In this document: positions 1 to 11,312 of the stretch, in pieces | How positions within the stretch are numbered: position 1 is the first letter of the stretch | How the letters are laid out: each line of letters opens with the position of its first letter | Assembly: GCF_901000735.1 (NCBI RefSeq) | Contig: NC_081544.1 | Span: 17,303,980-17,367,979 of the forward strand | Length of the DNA stretch: 64,000 nucleotides | Origin: Corylus avellana | Lineage: Eukaryota; Streptophyta; Magnoliopsida; Fagales; Betulaceae | Direction: 5' to 3' | The notes under the pieces: generated by a model | Seen by the model: only the letters and a program-made list of their open reading frames with translations | Told to the model about the DNA's origin: nothing | Database searches by the model: none | Translations under genes and position numbers: made by a program

Positions 1-740
1 TATGAGGAATTCATGCAAGTAGGTGTTAATCAAGTTAAATAGCACAACAAGATCATTACAAGGGCACAAATATTGAAATATTAACTAAACATAACTAGGG
101 CTTCAATCAAGCCCTACTAATTAAATTAGCCACACATAAAATTGATGTTAAATATCTTCATAAAGAAAAGAAAAGAAAGTAAAAGAATAAACCCGAGACT
201 TGAACTTGAAGAGCTCATACTCTTCTCCTTACAAAGTATATATATTCTAGAGGCCTATTTATAGGCTTTAGAAGTCCTTGACAAAGTAGTAAACCTAGGG
301 ATTTCGTAGGGTTTCAAAACCTATTACAATTGGGAGTTGGAAAACCCTAATATGGAAGGAATGACAATCTAGCCACCACTTGATGTGTCTCATGTGCACG
401 GGTGCGATCGATCGCAACCCGAGTGTGCTCGATCGCAGGTCTGAGATCGATCCTTCTTCTGTCCTGCGCTCGATCGCTCCTGGCTTGATTTGTGTTTGAT
501 CTTCTCGGGTACTGCGCTCGATCGCAGGTACCCTGTGATTGATCGCAGTATCAGAGTGCTCCCAATTTTCCCATCTTCTCTCTTTGAGCCCAAATCATCT
601 AGATTTACTTCATTTTCTTCCAAAAGCCTACAAAAGTATGAAAAACACAAAAAGGAATTAAAATGACCTAATTAATCAAAGCCAAAGGATTAAAACATGC
701 AAGTTAAGGGTTTAAAATATGAATATTTTAGCACTTATCA
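1..740 (-). repeat. Gypsy-A 3' LTR (partial, cut by window edge)
   Basis: This segment is a near copy of 6348-7095 in the same orientation, with small differences such as clustered substitutions and an 8-9 bp length change near 6605. It ends GCACTTATCA, the complement of the LTR start TGATAAGTGC. It contains the GATCGATCGC-type motifs at about 405-550. The adjacent bases from 741 give the purine-rich AAGTTTGAGAGTG on the minus strand, the expected position of the polypurine tract. Confidence 0.85.
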
Positions 741-2482
741 CACTCTCAAACTTACATATTGCTAGTCCCTTAGCGATGCAAAACTAAAGACAGGAATGGA
801 AAAACAAAAAACAAAAGATAAGTCCATCTTTTGTGGGATGTACGATTGCATTTAGCATATGCAACAAGCCTTTTAAACCCCTAGGAATTCCCTAGTGGAT
901 GAGTGAAGTCTCATGAGGGTTTTTCAGAAATGTTACCCACAAACATCATACAAGAGTTCATGTTATTCCAAAAATTAAAGCATCACTTCAAGATCATGAT
1001 TTTCATTCATAAGCAAGCTTAAAAAGATGAACTCCATCTTCACAATGAATTGGAATCTCAAAGTGCAATTACTTACAAAAGACATGCTAAATCATCACAT
1101 GTTTAAAATTTGTGTACAGTGAATTAGTACAAAATTATGAGGCTTCCAAATCTTTCCAATATGCAATGTCTCCTTACCTCAGAATTCACTGAAATTCCTA
1201 TTAGAATGACACAATGGCATATTTCTTTTCTTCTCCTTTTTTTTTTTTTTGGTCAGGTTGTGCAATGTTGGTTCCCTGAAGCTTTCTAATTGACCATTGT
1301 AGCGAGTGTTAAGTCAATGGCTCCCAAACCAGGTGGTTTTAGGGCATTAGGTGTAGAGACACCCCTAAGGACCTACTAACTCGAGTAAAAAAGGTTACAA
1401 AACCAACTAACCATGACATTGATCAAATCAACATTTTTCACCTTTTGATGTGAACACTCAATGCTTTGAGGCAAGAGGTCCAGTTATTCAGTGAAAAGGC
1501 ATCAATGATCATTTATTTCATACTTTTTTTTTTCTTTTTTTTTTTTTTTCAAATATGCCAAAGTGTCATCTAATAAGTCATCCAATTTCAATCTAAGATG
1601 CAAAAACACACATATTAGACTTCATGTCATACCTCACAAATTATGTGCTAATGTGCTTTGTGTGATCAAATCAAACATGTGATTTTTCAGCTATCATTAA
1701 CAAGTAATCAAACTAACAGATTCACTCATCAGATCAAGTGTTCAAAATTTTAAGCTCATTGATGAATTCAAGCCACAATTCTTTTTAGATCAACTTAAAA
1801 TCTTTTAGGCAAACATGAGCATGCATAAACTTTTTTTTTTTTTTTTTTTTCATTGAACATAAAAAAACAAACAAACAAAACAATTAACTTGAAATTAGGA
1901 CAAAGTGTGTGAACAATCATGTGTGCCCATACCCCCAAACTTGAATGACACATTGTCCCCAATGTGTCTAACTAAATGAAAGAATGTACTAGGGAGATGG
2001 TCGATATGATCTTGGAAAGCATGGCTCATAGCACACCTCCAAACTTGAAGTGAAGCACACTTGTCCCTGCAAAATAAAAAAACACACAAACAATTAAAAA
2101 TGAACAAAACTAAAATAAAAATTGAACTGAAAACACATTAAACAAAAGAATAAACGATAAACTATGGGGTTCCTCCCATAAGCGCTAAGTTTTACGTCTT
2201 CAGCCAGACGGTGGTCCCATCTCAGTGTTGTCCAGAAGTAGATGCTCCAGATGGTGGTGGCAAAAGGCTAAGGATGGACCGCATCAATTCTTCCAAAGCA
2301 GCTAATCATTGATCCATCAATGCTTTATCTTCCTGAGCCTCCCTTCTTTGATCAGCCAGCTCTCTCCGAAGGCCCGCTATCTCTTCACTAAGGGAGCGGT
2401 ATTCGGCGGCTCGAAAGATGATCGGGGCCTCCTCCTCTTCTACTGCTACCAGCTCAGCTACCGGTTCATCTTCTGCCATTGG
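741..2482. other. Gypsy-A 3' internal non-coding region
   Basis: This lies between the last ORF and the 3' LTR of gypsy-A. It holds poly-T runs (about 1239-1250, 1525-1549, 1829-1850) and no convincing coding potential. The start (741-1060) is closely matched by 11966-12240 in gypsy-B, and CCCCCAAACTTGAATG near 1932 recurs near 14082. It is therefore a conserved family feature rather than host sequence. Confidence 0.6.
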
Positions 2483-3346
2483 CTAGGCCTCATCCGCTTC
2501 TTCACCAGCTTCTGGTGCTGGAGGTGCCAGGGGCATATGGACGCAGCTCTTGTTCCATTGGCGAATGTCAAATATGGGAGTAGTAGTGATTGGCTCATCA
2601 GCTGCGGTGCCCTTGATGCCTTTCTTCCAGAGGATATAGGTGATGAGGTATGGAAAAGGCAACCCCCATGAATGAGTGGACTCCGCTCCCCCAATGTGCA
2701 CTCCATTCAAAAATTTATGTATTTGGTTCCAAATGATGTCGGGAATGGAGTACCAAGCATCTTTGTGGAAGGCGTAGAGGGTTTGAAGAAATTGATCACG
2801 CCTTTGAGTTTTGTGTCCCAAGGAGAAGGCATTGTGGTGTAGTATGGAGTCCACAAACCAAAGCCTTCGAGGTAGCTTGGACCGGCTGCCAGCATTATGG
2901 TGGGCATCCGCATAGTGCCCTTGGCACATATCCTCAATGATTTCCGCCACATAGTATCGGGGCGGTTGCTCGGCAAGGTGTGCAGCTTCTGGAGGATGCT
3001 CATCATTGCATTGAAGGGTGGCGACAATGTCGGCCCTAGTCACATCAATAACTTGGCCTTGCACCTTTGAAGAAAGGGCAGCCGAGTTGTCACAGTCATG
3101 GGAAAGGTTGGCATGGAATTCAATGACCAACTTCCGGTAGGCGGTGGAGGTGACCGGTTTGAATAGCTTCTTGAGTCCTGTTCGCTTAAACTCGGCGACT
3201 GTCCATTAAGTCGCCTCATGGTTTTGAAAGTCTTCGTGAATGGCGAAGGTAGTCTCAAACAGTAGCTCCCGCTCTTCAAAAGTGGGCGGAGGAGAAATAG
3301 GTTGGGCCTCGAACCCCCGCGAGGATGAAGCACGGGTTCTAGGCAT
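2483..3346 (-). pseudogene. Gypsy-A internal ORF, 'putative plant transposon protein' type, one stop
   Basis: On the minus strand an ATG at 3346-3344 (MPRTRASSSRGFEAQP...) opens a frame running to 2483, broken only by one TAA at 3208-3206 (after FQNHEAT). Without that codon the product would be about 288 residues. Downstream parts such as RADIVATLQ, HKDAWYSIPDIIWNQIHKFL and GLPFPYLITYILWKKG resemble a domain often annotated as putative plant transposon protein in Athila-like retroelements. That family assignment is from memory. Function is unknown. It is encoded downstream of gag where pol would normally lie. The carboxyl end is rich in Glu, Ala and Pro. Confidence 0.6.
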
Positions 3347-3764
3347 TTTGAGCTTGATTGGGGACTTTTGTCGAACAGTTGGTGTGCACTTTTGATGACC
3401 ACAATAACAAAATACAGCAAACGATGCCCAAAACCCCCTGTAAAGAAGAGAAACACCCAACACAGAGGCAATGTGGGTGGATGAACACCCACAATTGCAA
3501 AAAGAAAAAAGAAAAATTGGAGGTTGGGGCGTGTTCGGAGATGGGGTGTTGATGGGACAGAATGCATGACATATGATGAGGGTGATGGTCGTGGGGTAGA
3601 ATGGGGCCCTACAGTGATGGTGCGGTGGTTGGAGTGGTGGAAAATGGTGCAGGTGTGTTAGTAAAGGAGGTGCCGGAGTTGGGTGATTTGGGGACTTGTA
3701 CGGCGCCGAGAGATTGTGAGGGGAATTAGGGGGAAACTAATTGGTCACGTGCTGTTCTATCTGA

Positions 3765-4012
3765 GTGCGCTCGATCGCACACTTGGTGCGCTCGATCGCA
3801 TTCGGCCAGGGGTGTGCGTGTGTGGGTGATGTGTGCTCGATCGCACCCGAGGTGCGTTTGATCGCACTAACAAAATGTACAACAACCAAAAGTCAGTTAC
3901 TGTGCTCGATCGTACTCAGGGGACGCTCGATTGTAGTAACAGAATGCAATGAAACCACATGTGGAGACCTGCGCTCGATCGCACGCAGGGTGCGATCGAT
4001 TGCAGTAACAGA
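3765..4012. repeat. CTCGATCGCA motif cluster inside gypsy-A
   Basis: About nine near-copies of the palindromic core CGATCG within CTCGATCGCA or GATCGATCGC lie in 250 bp, mostly spaced 15-45 bp apart. Translation gives an artefactual RSIA repeat. The same motif is clustered in the gypsy-A LTRs (about 405-550, 6757-6902, 63475-63605) and 5' leader (5568-5625). Confidence 0.7.
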
Positions 4013-4264
4013 ATGTAAAAACATGACAAAAGACTTGAAACACTAAAACACCAAAGTAAAACAAAACACAAAGGAAAACAAAAAATAAAAATAAAACAAA
4101 CAACAAAATAAAAAGGATATGCTTTGGGGTGTCTCCCATGAGCGCTAAGTTTAATGTCTTCAGCCAGACTGTGGCACTTTAAGCTTGAAGCACCAATCTT
4201 TCCATCTCTTGCACCAAAGGGAATGAATCTTTTCTACTGCAAGGTGATTCTGAGTGTTTCTAGA

Positions 4265-5426
4265 TTAGGGAAGACCACTTTGAGTTTTCTCAAACAGTTG
4301 CTCATCGGGTGGGGGATCGTGAACTAGAATAAAGTAAGAAGAAAACTCAGGGAGTTTTTCTATCTTGATGTCCTCAAATTGGTCATGTGGTAGCTCTAAC
4401 AGACTTCTCTCTTGGCCTCTTGGTGTTTCAGGAATAGGAGCTAATGGTGAAAAAATCTTAATTCTCTCTTCTTTTTTTCGATGTAGCTCCTCTAGAACTT
4501 TGGTTTGCTCCCCATTCCCCTCTTCCACTTGATTTTCAACCACCTCTTCACTCCTCAATGTGATAGCTTGCTCATGATAGTAGGTGCACTCTTCCTCCAC
4601 ATATTGTCCATTGGGATTTCCCATCAACTGACTTTGACACTCTTTTTCTTGGTGTTGTTGAGCCAGTTGATGGGAGATGCCCTCAGCTCCCTGGCCAATT
4701 TTTCCATTTGTACTTGTAGTCTTTGAATGGCTTGATCAGTCTTTGTATTGAATTGTTATTCTGAAGTCACAAATTGTTGTAAAAGACTCTTTAGATCCTC
4801 CTCTTCTGGGTCTTGGGCTGGTTGAACTGTTTATTGGAAATTGCTTTGCTGTCCTTGAGGGTTCCGAATATCCCTACTGTTACTCCATGAAGAATTGAGG
4901 TGGTTGTGCCACCCTGAATTATAAGTGTTGGAGTAAGGATTGTTCTTGGGAGGATACGTGTGCTGTCCCACATAATTGGCTTGCTCCTGATCTGCAGATG
5001 AGTACAAAGGGCAAGTTTCAGTAGTATGACCTACTTGAGAACATATGGCACACACCTGGAATTGGGTGGCTGGCTGATTGGGAGAGAAGTTCCGACTAGC
5101 CATGTTACAAGTATATTCAATGTCTTTTGCATGGAAGCCAGCTGATCTTGTAGTGGTGGATCCGAATGAGAGGAATATGAATGAGTCCTAGGAGCTTGAG
5201 CTTGCCATGAAAGATTGGACTATTGGCTCCATGTTGGGTTACAGGAATCAAAATAGTTATCTTTCCCCTGTCTAGAGAACGATGTGTTCTTATGCCCATT
5301 AATTTTGTTAGAAATTTGTCTCATTATAAGACATTCTCTAACATGGTGATAAGGGTCGTGGCATAAAGAACATGGTCCATGGGGTGTCAGAATGCCCCCC
5401 CATATGTGTGAAAGTAAAAATAACAA
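4265..5426 (-). pseudogene. Gypsy-A gag remnant with two CCHC zinc knuckles
   Basis: Three frame-shifted pieces on the minus strand make up a gag-like region. The piece 5426-5220 contains CSLCHDPYHHVREC and the piece 5103-4831 contains CAICSQVGHTTETC; both fit CX2CX4HX4C, the nucleic-acid-binding zinc knuckle of gag nucleocapsids. The piece 4627-4265 is charged and Glu-rich (HRKKEERIKIFSPLAPIPET), like the gag-protease linker of Athila-type elements. At least two frameshifts separate them, so no intact protein is expected. It lies just 3' of the primer-binding site and leader, as gag should. Confidence 0.7.
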
Positions 5427-5719
5427 AAGATTAAAATAAAAAGGGAAAATAAAAACAAAATTAAAAATAAAACTTACGAAGATGTAGACTCAACTGACCC
5501 AGCATGAAATAAAAGAAAAAAAATTAGATCTATAATTATCGCAGTACTGTGCTGTTCTCTAGATGTGCGATCGATCGCATTGTGAGGTGCGCTCGATCGC
5601 CCTTGTTGGACGATCGATCGCACCTACAGAGGCACAAAAACTGCGGAAAAGACTATAAAAACAGAAAAATTTAAAACAAAAATAATCTAAGGAAAATAAT
5701 TCCAAACAAAATCAAACAA

Positions 5720-5737
5720 TCCCCGGCAATGGCGCCA
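5720..5737 (-). other. Gypsy-A primer-binding site, tRNA-Asp type
   Basis: The plus strand reads TCCCCGGCAATGGCGCCA, one mismatch from the 3' end of plant tRNA-Asp including CCA (ACGGCGCCA in the tRNA). It sits six bases from the LTR end at 5744, on the inner side, as expected for initiation of minus-strand cDNA. Confidence 0.85.
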
Positions 5738-5743
5738 AAAACT

Positions 5744-7095
5744 TGTTGTGCAAAATGTCTACCTAAATTAATAGGTAAATAATTGTACGTTTTACCTGCA
5801 TGTGCACAAGGTCAACATCGTAGTATATGGTGCAAGTACATGATCATTCCCACGAGGATTGCTGAATTTTTGTTTAAAAATAAATTCCTTAAGGAAAACA
5901 AAGATTGATTGTCTAAGTGATGATAATAAAAGGTAGGGCTTTGATATCCACCACTAATTATATTTAGCTAATATAACAATATGCCAATGCTTTGATCATG
6001 TTATGCATATCTAATGTTTGTCAAACTAAGGGCATGGCGTATACTCCTAAGGCTATAGATTTCCCTTTGCAACGAGTTAGGCATGGCGTATACTCTAACT
6101 CTTTTCTTTTCTAAGGGATTTAGCATGATGTATACTAAGTTGTTCCTTAGGAAAGCATATGTTCTATGGAAATCGACAAACACATGAGGCCTAGGGCATG
6201 GCATATACTTCCGATTTCCCATGTTGATTAACCTCAGAATCGCGGTGTGGATTTTTTTGTTACTTATGTTAAACCCAGGACTCGGCCATCCAAATTGATT
6301 TAACTAGTTAGTCCATACCACATGCATATGTTGATCAGGCACTCACATATGAGGAATTCATGCAAGTAGGTGTTAATCAAGATAAATAGCACAACAAGAT
6401 CATTACAAGGGCGCCAATACTGAAATATTAACTAAATATAACTAGGGCTTCATTCAAGCCCTACTAATTAAATTAGCTACACATAAAATTGATGTTAAAC
6501 ATCTTCATAAAGAAAAGAAAAGAAAGGAAAAGAATAAACGCGAGACTTGAACTTGAAGAGCTCTTATTCTTCTCCTTACAAAGTATATTTATTCTAAAGG
6601 CTTAAGGGTCAATTTATAGGCTTTGGAAGTCCTTGATAAAGTAGTAAACCTAGGGATTTCGTAGGGTTTCAAAACCTATTACAATTGGGAGTTGGAAAAC
6701 CCTAATATGGAAGGAATGACAATCTGGCCGCCACTTGATGTGTCTCATGCGCACGGGTGCGATCGATGGCAACCCGTGTGCGCTCGATCGCAGGAATTTG
6801 ATCGATCCTTCTTTTGTCCTCTACTCGATCGCTCCTGGCCTGATTTGTGTTTGATCTTCTCGGGTACTGCGATAAATCGCAGGTACCCTGTGATCGATCG
6901 CAGTGTTAGAGAGCTCCCAATTTTTCCATCCTCTCTCTTTGAGCCCAAATCATCTAGATTTACTTCAATTTCTTCCAAAAGCCTACAGAAGTATGAAAAA
7001 CACAAAAATGAATTAAAATGACCTAATTAATTAAAACTAAAGGACTAAAACATGCAAGTTAAGGGCTGAAAATATGAATATTTTAGCACTTATCA
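5744..7095 (-). repeat. Gypsy-A 5' LTR (complete, 1352 bp)
   Basis: Bounded on the plus strand by TGTTGTGCAAAATG at 5744 and GCACTTATCA at 7095, so TG...CA in either reading. It ends next to the primer-binding site. The part 6348-7095 matches 1-740, and in reverse complement 63266-64000. It contains a GATCGATCGC-rich stretch at 6757-6902. Short ORFs in it are chance products. Confidence 0.85.
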
Positions 7096-7096
7096 G

Positions 7097-7577
7097 TTAT
7101 CTCATTTAATAAATACGTTCCATAGTTTTAAGCAGCTTTTATAATACTAATGATTTGCATGAATTTTTTAAATCAAATTCCAAAATTTTATTCATAAAAT
7201 AGAATTCTCCAACACCTTACTAAATATTAGAAATAAAGTTCGAGTATCTACCTACTTATTACTAGCTTATAGCACTCACAATGGAGTACTTAAATTGCAT
7301 TTTTTTTTCTTTTATCTAAAATGGCTAATTAGATTTGTAAAAAAATCACACATTGGATTAGCAAAAAAAAAAAAAAAATTGCAAAATGAATATTTTGAGC
7401 ATTTGTAAACAGTGTCCCACTACATGTAGCGGAACTATTCACATATCCACTTTATTTTTTTTATTATTTCTCTCATCTGCTCTCTTTTTTTCCCCAAACT
7501 TCTTCCCACTTTTTTTTTTTCATTCTCCCGCTATCTCTCTCTCCCTTTCTCTCTTAGCAGCCTCTTCCTACCTCTTC

Positions 7578-7612
<35 letters not shown>
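7097..7612. repeat. Direct repeat copy 1 (pairs with 14945-15380), with (CT)n tract
   Basis: From TTATCTCATTTAATAAATACG onward this is closely similar to 14945-15380, including GCAGCTTTTATAATACTAATG, the ACTCACAAT...GAGTAC stretch, CACACATTGGATTAGC and CTACATGTAG. The similarity fades in pyrimidine-rich sequence that ends here in a (CT)15-like microsatellite (7580-7610). Gypsy-A abuts it exactly at 7095/7096, so that element appears to have inserted in or at the edge of this repeat. Confidence 0.75.
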
Positions 7613-7620
7613 CAGATCGC

Positions 7621-8896
7621 TGATGTGGTCTTTTTGTATGAAAAATATTAATAATAAAATAATCACTCGCAATAAGATGAATCCTTGTAGGATATGGCTA
7701 TATTGAGGGTGTCGAATCACAAGGACTATACATGTATCGTTGTCAAGTTTGTCAAGATTAAAAGTAACTTAAGTAGAAGGTTGTTGATTTTGTTAGAAAA
7801 CTTAAGTGCATAAAAATAAATCTAAAGTAAAATTGAAATAGAATAAGGAGAGAGTAGGATATCGACTTCACCGCTACCCACACAAAAATGGTTAATCATA
7901 TTTAATAAAAGAAATTAATTATACGCATGATAAAAATAATCAAGAAAGTATCGTTATTAAGAAATAAGTATAATTCATTTTCGGTTGGTACGGACTGTCC
8001 ATCTAACCACTAGGGTGCGGTACAATCCATCTTCCCTAGGTATAGACTACATAATCAAGGGATAAACATAACCCATCTTCGGTTGGTACGAACCATCTAC
8101 CTAAATTACACTAAACTAGGGTGTAGTACGATTCGTCTTCCCTAGGCATGTCCTATCAAACCTTCTTAATCATGTGTTAAGTAAAACCGTTATATAATCA
8201 ACATTCTCATAATTACAGAAAACAAGAATGATTTAAGTTCAATAAAGGTAAATAGATTTCTAAGATGAGATAAGAATTTCACCAAAATTGAGTTTTGAAA
8301 TTAAGAACAATTGCAATAAATCTTTAAGAACAATAACAAATAGTAGCAATCCTCTTAATTATACAATTATCATGCATATGCAAAAAATTTTTAAATTAAG
8401 ACACAATCAACCCATTGTGATTGGATAAGACTATATCAATACCCCACGATGAGTTTAGCAACTCATGACTCTGCTAGGATGGCCTCCAGCCATGATCTTC
8501 TTTTCTTCAACTCTTCAAGCCTCCAAGAAGACTTTGTTTGTATTTGCTCTCAACTAGCAGTATGTGTTTTCTTCATGACTTTGAGACGGGTGCGAACAAA
8601 CCCTAGAAGTCCTAGAAAAACCATAGTCAGTCTTCTAGTCGAAGTAGGTGCACTCGAGCCCAAGGAATGGTGTGCTCGAGCTTAGTGGATGGGGCGCTCG
8701 AGCGTAGGTGTGCTCAATCCAAGTCTTCGAAATGCGCTCAAAGTGTGCTTTAAGCCCAAATTCAATAGAGTTTCTTACATCTATTATTTAGAACCCGAAA
8801 ACACCTAAAACAAAACAAAATCAAATAGATAACAATGCTAAGAAATAAATATATGCGAGCTAAGGGGCATGAATATGCCACATTCAGCACTTATCA
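7621..8896 (-). repeat. Gypsy-B 3' LTR
   Basis: A second Athila/Tat-like LTR in the same orientation as gypsy-A, from TGATGTGGTC at 7621 to GCACTTATCA at 8896. The outer bases match the gypsy-A LTR start in minus-strand sense (TGATAAGTGC), but most of the body differs. It holds a cluster of CTCGAGC-type motifs at 8650-8740 where gypsy-A carries GATCGATCGC. The inner flank TACCCCCAAAACTTACATATTGC at 8897 matches the region just inside the gypsy-A 3' LTR. Confidence 0.75.
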
Positions 8897-8922
8897 TACC
8901 CCCAAAACTTACATATTGCAAG

Positions 8923-9844
8923 TGATGTAGATCGAAGATGCTCGTTTGTAGCCTGTCTAGACGAACCTCAACCCGAGAGCCTCGTCTGCAATCTCGTCCG
9001 CAGACCGTCCAAACGCCTATGTCATTTTCATCTAACAACTTTTACTAAAAATGTCATATCTAGAGTTTTAGACTTCGGATTGGAGCAAGCTTTGCGGCGT
9101 TAGCATCTCCAAGCCACCCGGACCCTTACCAGTTGGAGAATGTCCTACAGCAACCATTATCCCTACCCAACAAAACTCTTCAAAATTCATACAGTAGCAA
9201 AAATTCTATACCAACCAACCAATTACCCATATCAATAGATCTAGGTTTGTCCAAAAAACCTATACAAAAAAACCTGTTCTTTGTAGAACTTGGTCAGCGT
9301 CACCTCAAGAATCCTTTGGATCTTGTAAAAAATTATTTCCCTCCTAAATGGAATTTCATTCCATTTCACCCTTCTAAATCCATTAATTTCTACAGAGACT
9401 ACAAAGTCATGCTACGAGGTTTGGCTCATTTCGATGTTTCTTAGGTCAAAACGGGCTGTAAAGGGAAGATTGGAAGTTGGACAGCGCTATGTTTAATTTA
9501 TGAACTTTTATTAAGTGCCCGTTCGGACGAGGGTGTTTCCCGCCGAATGGGCATCATAGAATTACAATTTTCCACTTTAATTCGTACTTTTATTAGGTTT
9601 AGGGTTTGGGGGCCTATAAATACATGCTTATAGCCTTCAGAAACGTAGTTGTTGATTATATATAAGTTTTGTTCAATATGAAGCCTTAGAGTTGAGCGTT
9701 CTTCTGTTTTCCTTCAAAACCTATAGAGTATCTAGCATTTTATAGAAGATTTTTTTAGATCCTTCGAAAGAATCAATATCTAGAAATACATGTACGTTCC
9801 ATATTGTTGTTATTTGTTGTAGCCCACTAAGTCACGCTGCATTA
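8923..9844 (+). repeat. Nested element 5' LTR (922 bp)
   Basis: Starts TGATGTAGATC and ends CACGCTGCATTA just before the primer-binding site. It matches 11313-11960 except for about 270 bp around 9105-9400 that the other LTR lacks. That extra piece encodes a 103-residue frame (9133-9444) with no recognised homology. The promoter-like stretch GGCCTATAAATACATGC at about 9611-9627 would place transcription start shortly downstream. Confidence 0.8.
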
Positions 9845-9846
9845 GT

Positions 9847-9860
9847 TGGTATTAGAGCCC
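9847..9860 (+). other. Primer-binding site, tRNA-Met type
   Basis: TGGTATTAGAGCCC directly follows the 5' LTR by two bases and differs by one base from TGGTATCAGAGCC, the classic plant initiator tRNA-Met primer site. Confidence 0.85.
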
Positions 9861-9972
9861 GAGTTACTTTCCATGAATGGGAAGCGGCAACCGTTGTGCA
9901 GACATGAACGAAGTGCACGTGCGCACGGAGGCGGCATGTAAGGAGCAATTGGCGATTTGTTAGTGGCGGCAC

Positions 9973-11040
9973 ATGGAGGAGAGTTTTGGTAGTCTAACCG
10001 TGTGGAAGAGGGAGCGTGTGCGCACCCAACACAGGGTCCCTACCGATCACTTGGCCGACATGGATGGTCTAAACGTTCGTCATCATCAACCAAAACCGTG
10101 GTACGCGAGGGCGAAAGACAAATGTATCGTTGAGAGTGAACCTGTCAATCCTTTTGCGGGGCGCAGAGTATGGAGAAAATTTCCTACGGCACAAGCTTAT
10201 GCTGTGTCACGAGAAGCAGGTGTCAAGCTGGACACCCCGGGCTTCCAAGGTTTCTTACAACCCAAAGAACCCCCGACTAAAGAAAATAGAGAAAAATCCG
10301 ACAAAAAGAAGGAGCCTAGGGAGGTGGTGGAGAGGTTGAATCAGTCGGTGATTCGTTGGAGGCAATGCATGCATGATCAGATGGAAACCCTGTGGGAACA
10401 ACTAGAGGCCCTCACGACCCAATTTGGGAACATGGGTGGTCCTAAATTTCCTCACCACCAATCAACTCCATGTTTTATGGATGAAGATAACGTGGTTGTC
10501 GTTTGTAGGGCGCAATCTCAACGACAGAAGTCATGGATTGAGGAGGAGCCCTAGCAAGAGACCAACTTCACCATTATTCGCAAGCCTTAAACCCATCAAC
10601 CAAATCCAAATTTTGTAGAGGAGGAAAGGGTATCTGTAGACGAAGAGTTCTAGGAATCAGAGGTCATTAATGAGGAGTTCAGGCATGAAGATGTTGAAGA
10701 TCCTTCACAAGGATTCATAGATTGGGATTCCCCACCAACCTATGATGACGATGCCAGTGAGGAAGATCCGAAGGAAAGACCCTTGCCATCCAATCTAGAG
10801 GAATAAGACGAAGAAGATGAATTTTATCCCATGTTTAGTGGCCTCTACCCCGAAGAAGATGACCTATGGGAAGATGAAGGACTCACGGATGATATCGCAA
10901 AATATTATGAGGATGAAGACCTTCCAGGAGAAGTGTCTAATTTCAATGATGAAGAATTAGGTTATGCTGATTTCCTTGGTATAGACGATATCTTGTCAGA
11001 TTCCCATAACAATGATTGTAATGAGTTTTCTATGGATTAG
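9973..11040 (+). pseudogene. Decayed internal ORF of nested LTR element (gag-like, acidic C-terminus)
   Basis: An ATG at 9973 opens 193 codons ending TAG at 10552-10554; the same frame resumes after scattered stops and ends at 11040. The first part is basic with Lys/Glu-rich segments and a possible helical stretch (VVERLNQSVIRWRQCMHDQM). The later part is strongly acidic (EEDDLWEDEGLTDDIAKYYE). I recognise no zinc knuckle, protease or polymerase motif. By position it corresponds to gag, but I cannot assign it to a named family. Internal stops at 10552, about 10650 and 10804 make it a pseudogene. Confidence 0.5.
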
Positions 11041-11312
11041 GAGCATTGCATGTTCAGAAGGGAGACAACGACTGACCCATTCTTGAGTATTTGCATGGCA
11101 TATCGAAGGGAAATTGCACGAGAGAAGCACGGCAAGCCTGAAGTATGGCACAGTGGCATGTGGGGCATTCAAAATAATCATCATAATCTATTGATGATTA
11201 AGAGCATCACGTTTATTGTGGTGTGTAACTGGAACGAGTTGACAGGGCACCCGAAGGACCGTGGAAAGGACAGTCCGAATTAGAGGGCGAATTCTCTCCA
11301 ACTTGGGGAGAA

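Larger units (their letters stand above)
1..7095 (-). mobile_element. Gypsy-A: non-autonomous Ty3/gypsy (Athila/Tat-like) element
   Basis: Reading on the minus strand, the order is 5' LTR (7095 to 5744), a primer-binding site complementary to the 3' end of tRNA-Asp, gag remnants with two CCHC knuckles, a further ORF of the plant retroelement type, about 1.4 kb of non-coding DNA, and the 3' LTR (740 to beyond the window start). LTRs begin TGATAAGTGC and end near GCACAACA, as in Athila/Tat-type gypsy elements. I see no protease, reverse transcriptase, RNase H or integrase, so it must depend on another element for mobility. The right flank starts GTTAT, but the left flank lies outside the window, so the target duplication cannot be checked. 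Confidence 0.85.

Noticed and set aside
3765..4046. 93-codon frame translating as repeated RSIA units, and similar frames at 390-650, 6692-7021, 63356-63637
   Set aside because: They are translations of GATCGATCGC motif clusters in LTR and internal retroelement DNA, open on both strands and not conserved as protein.
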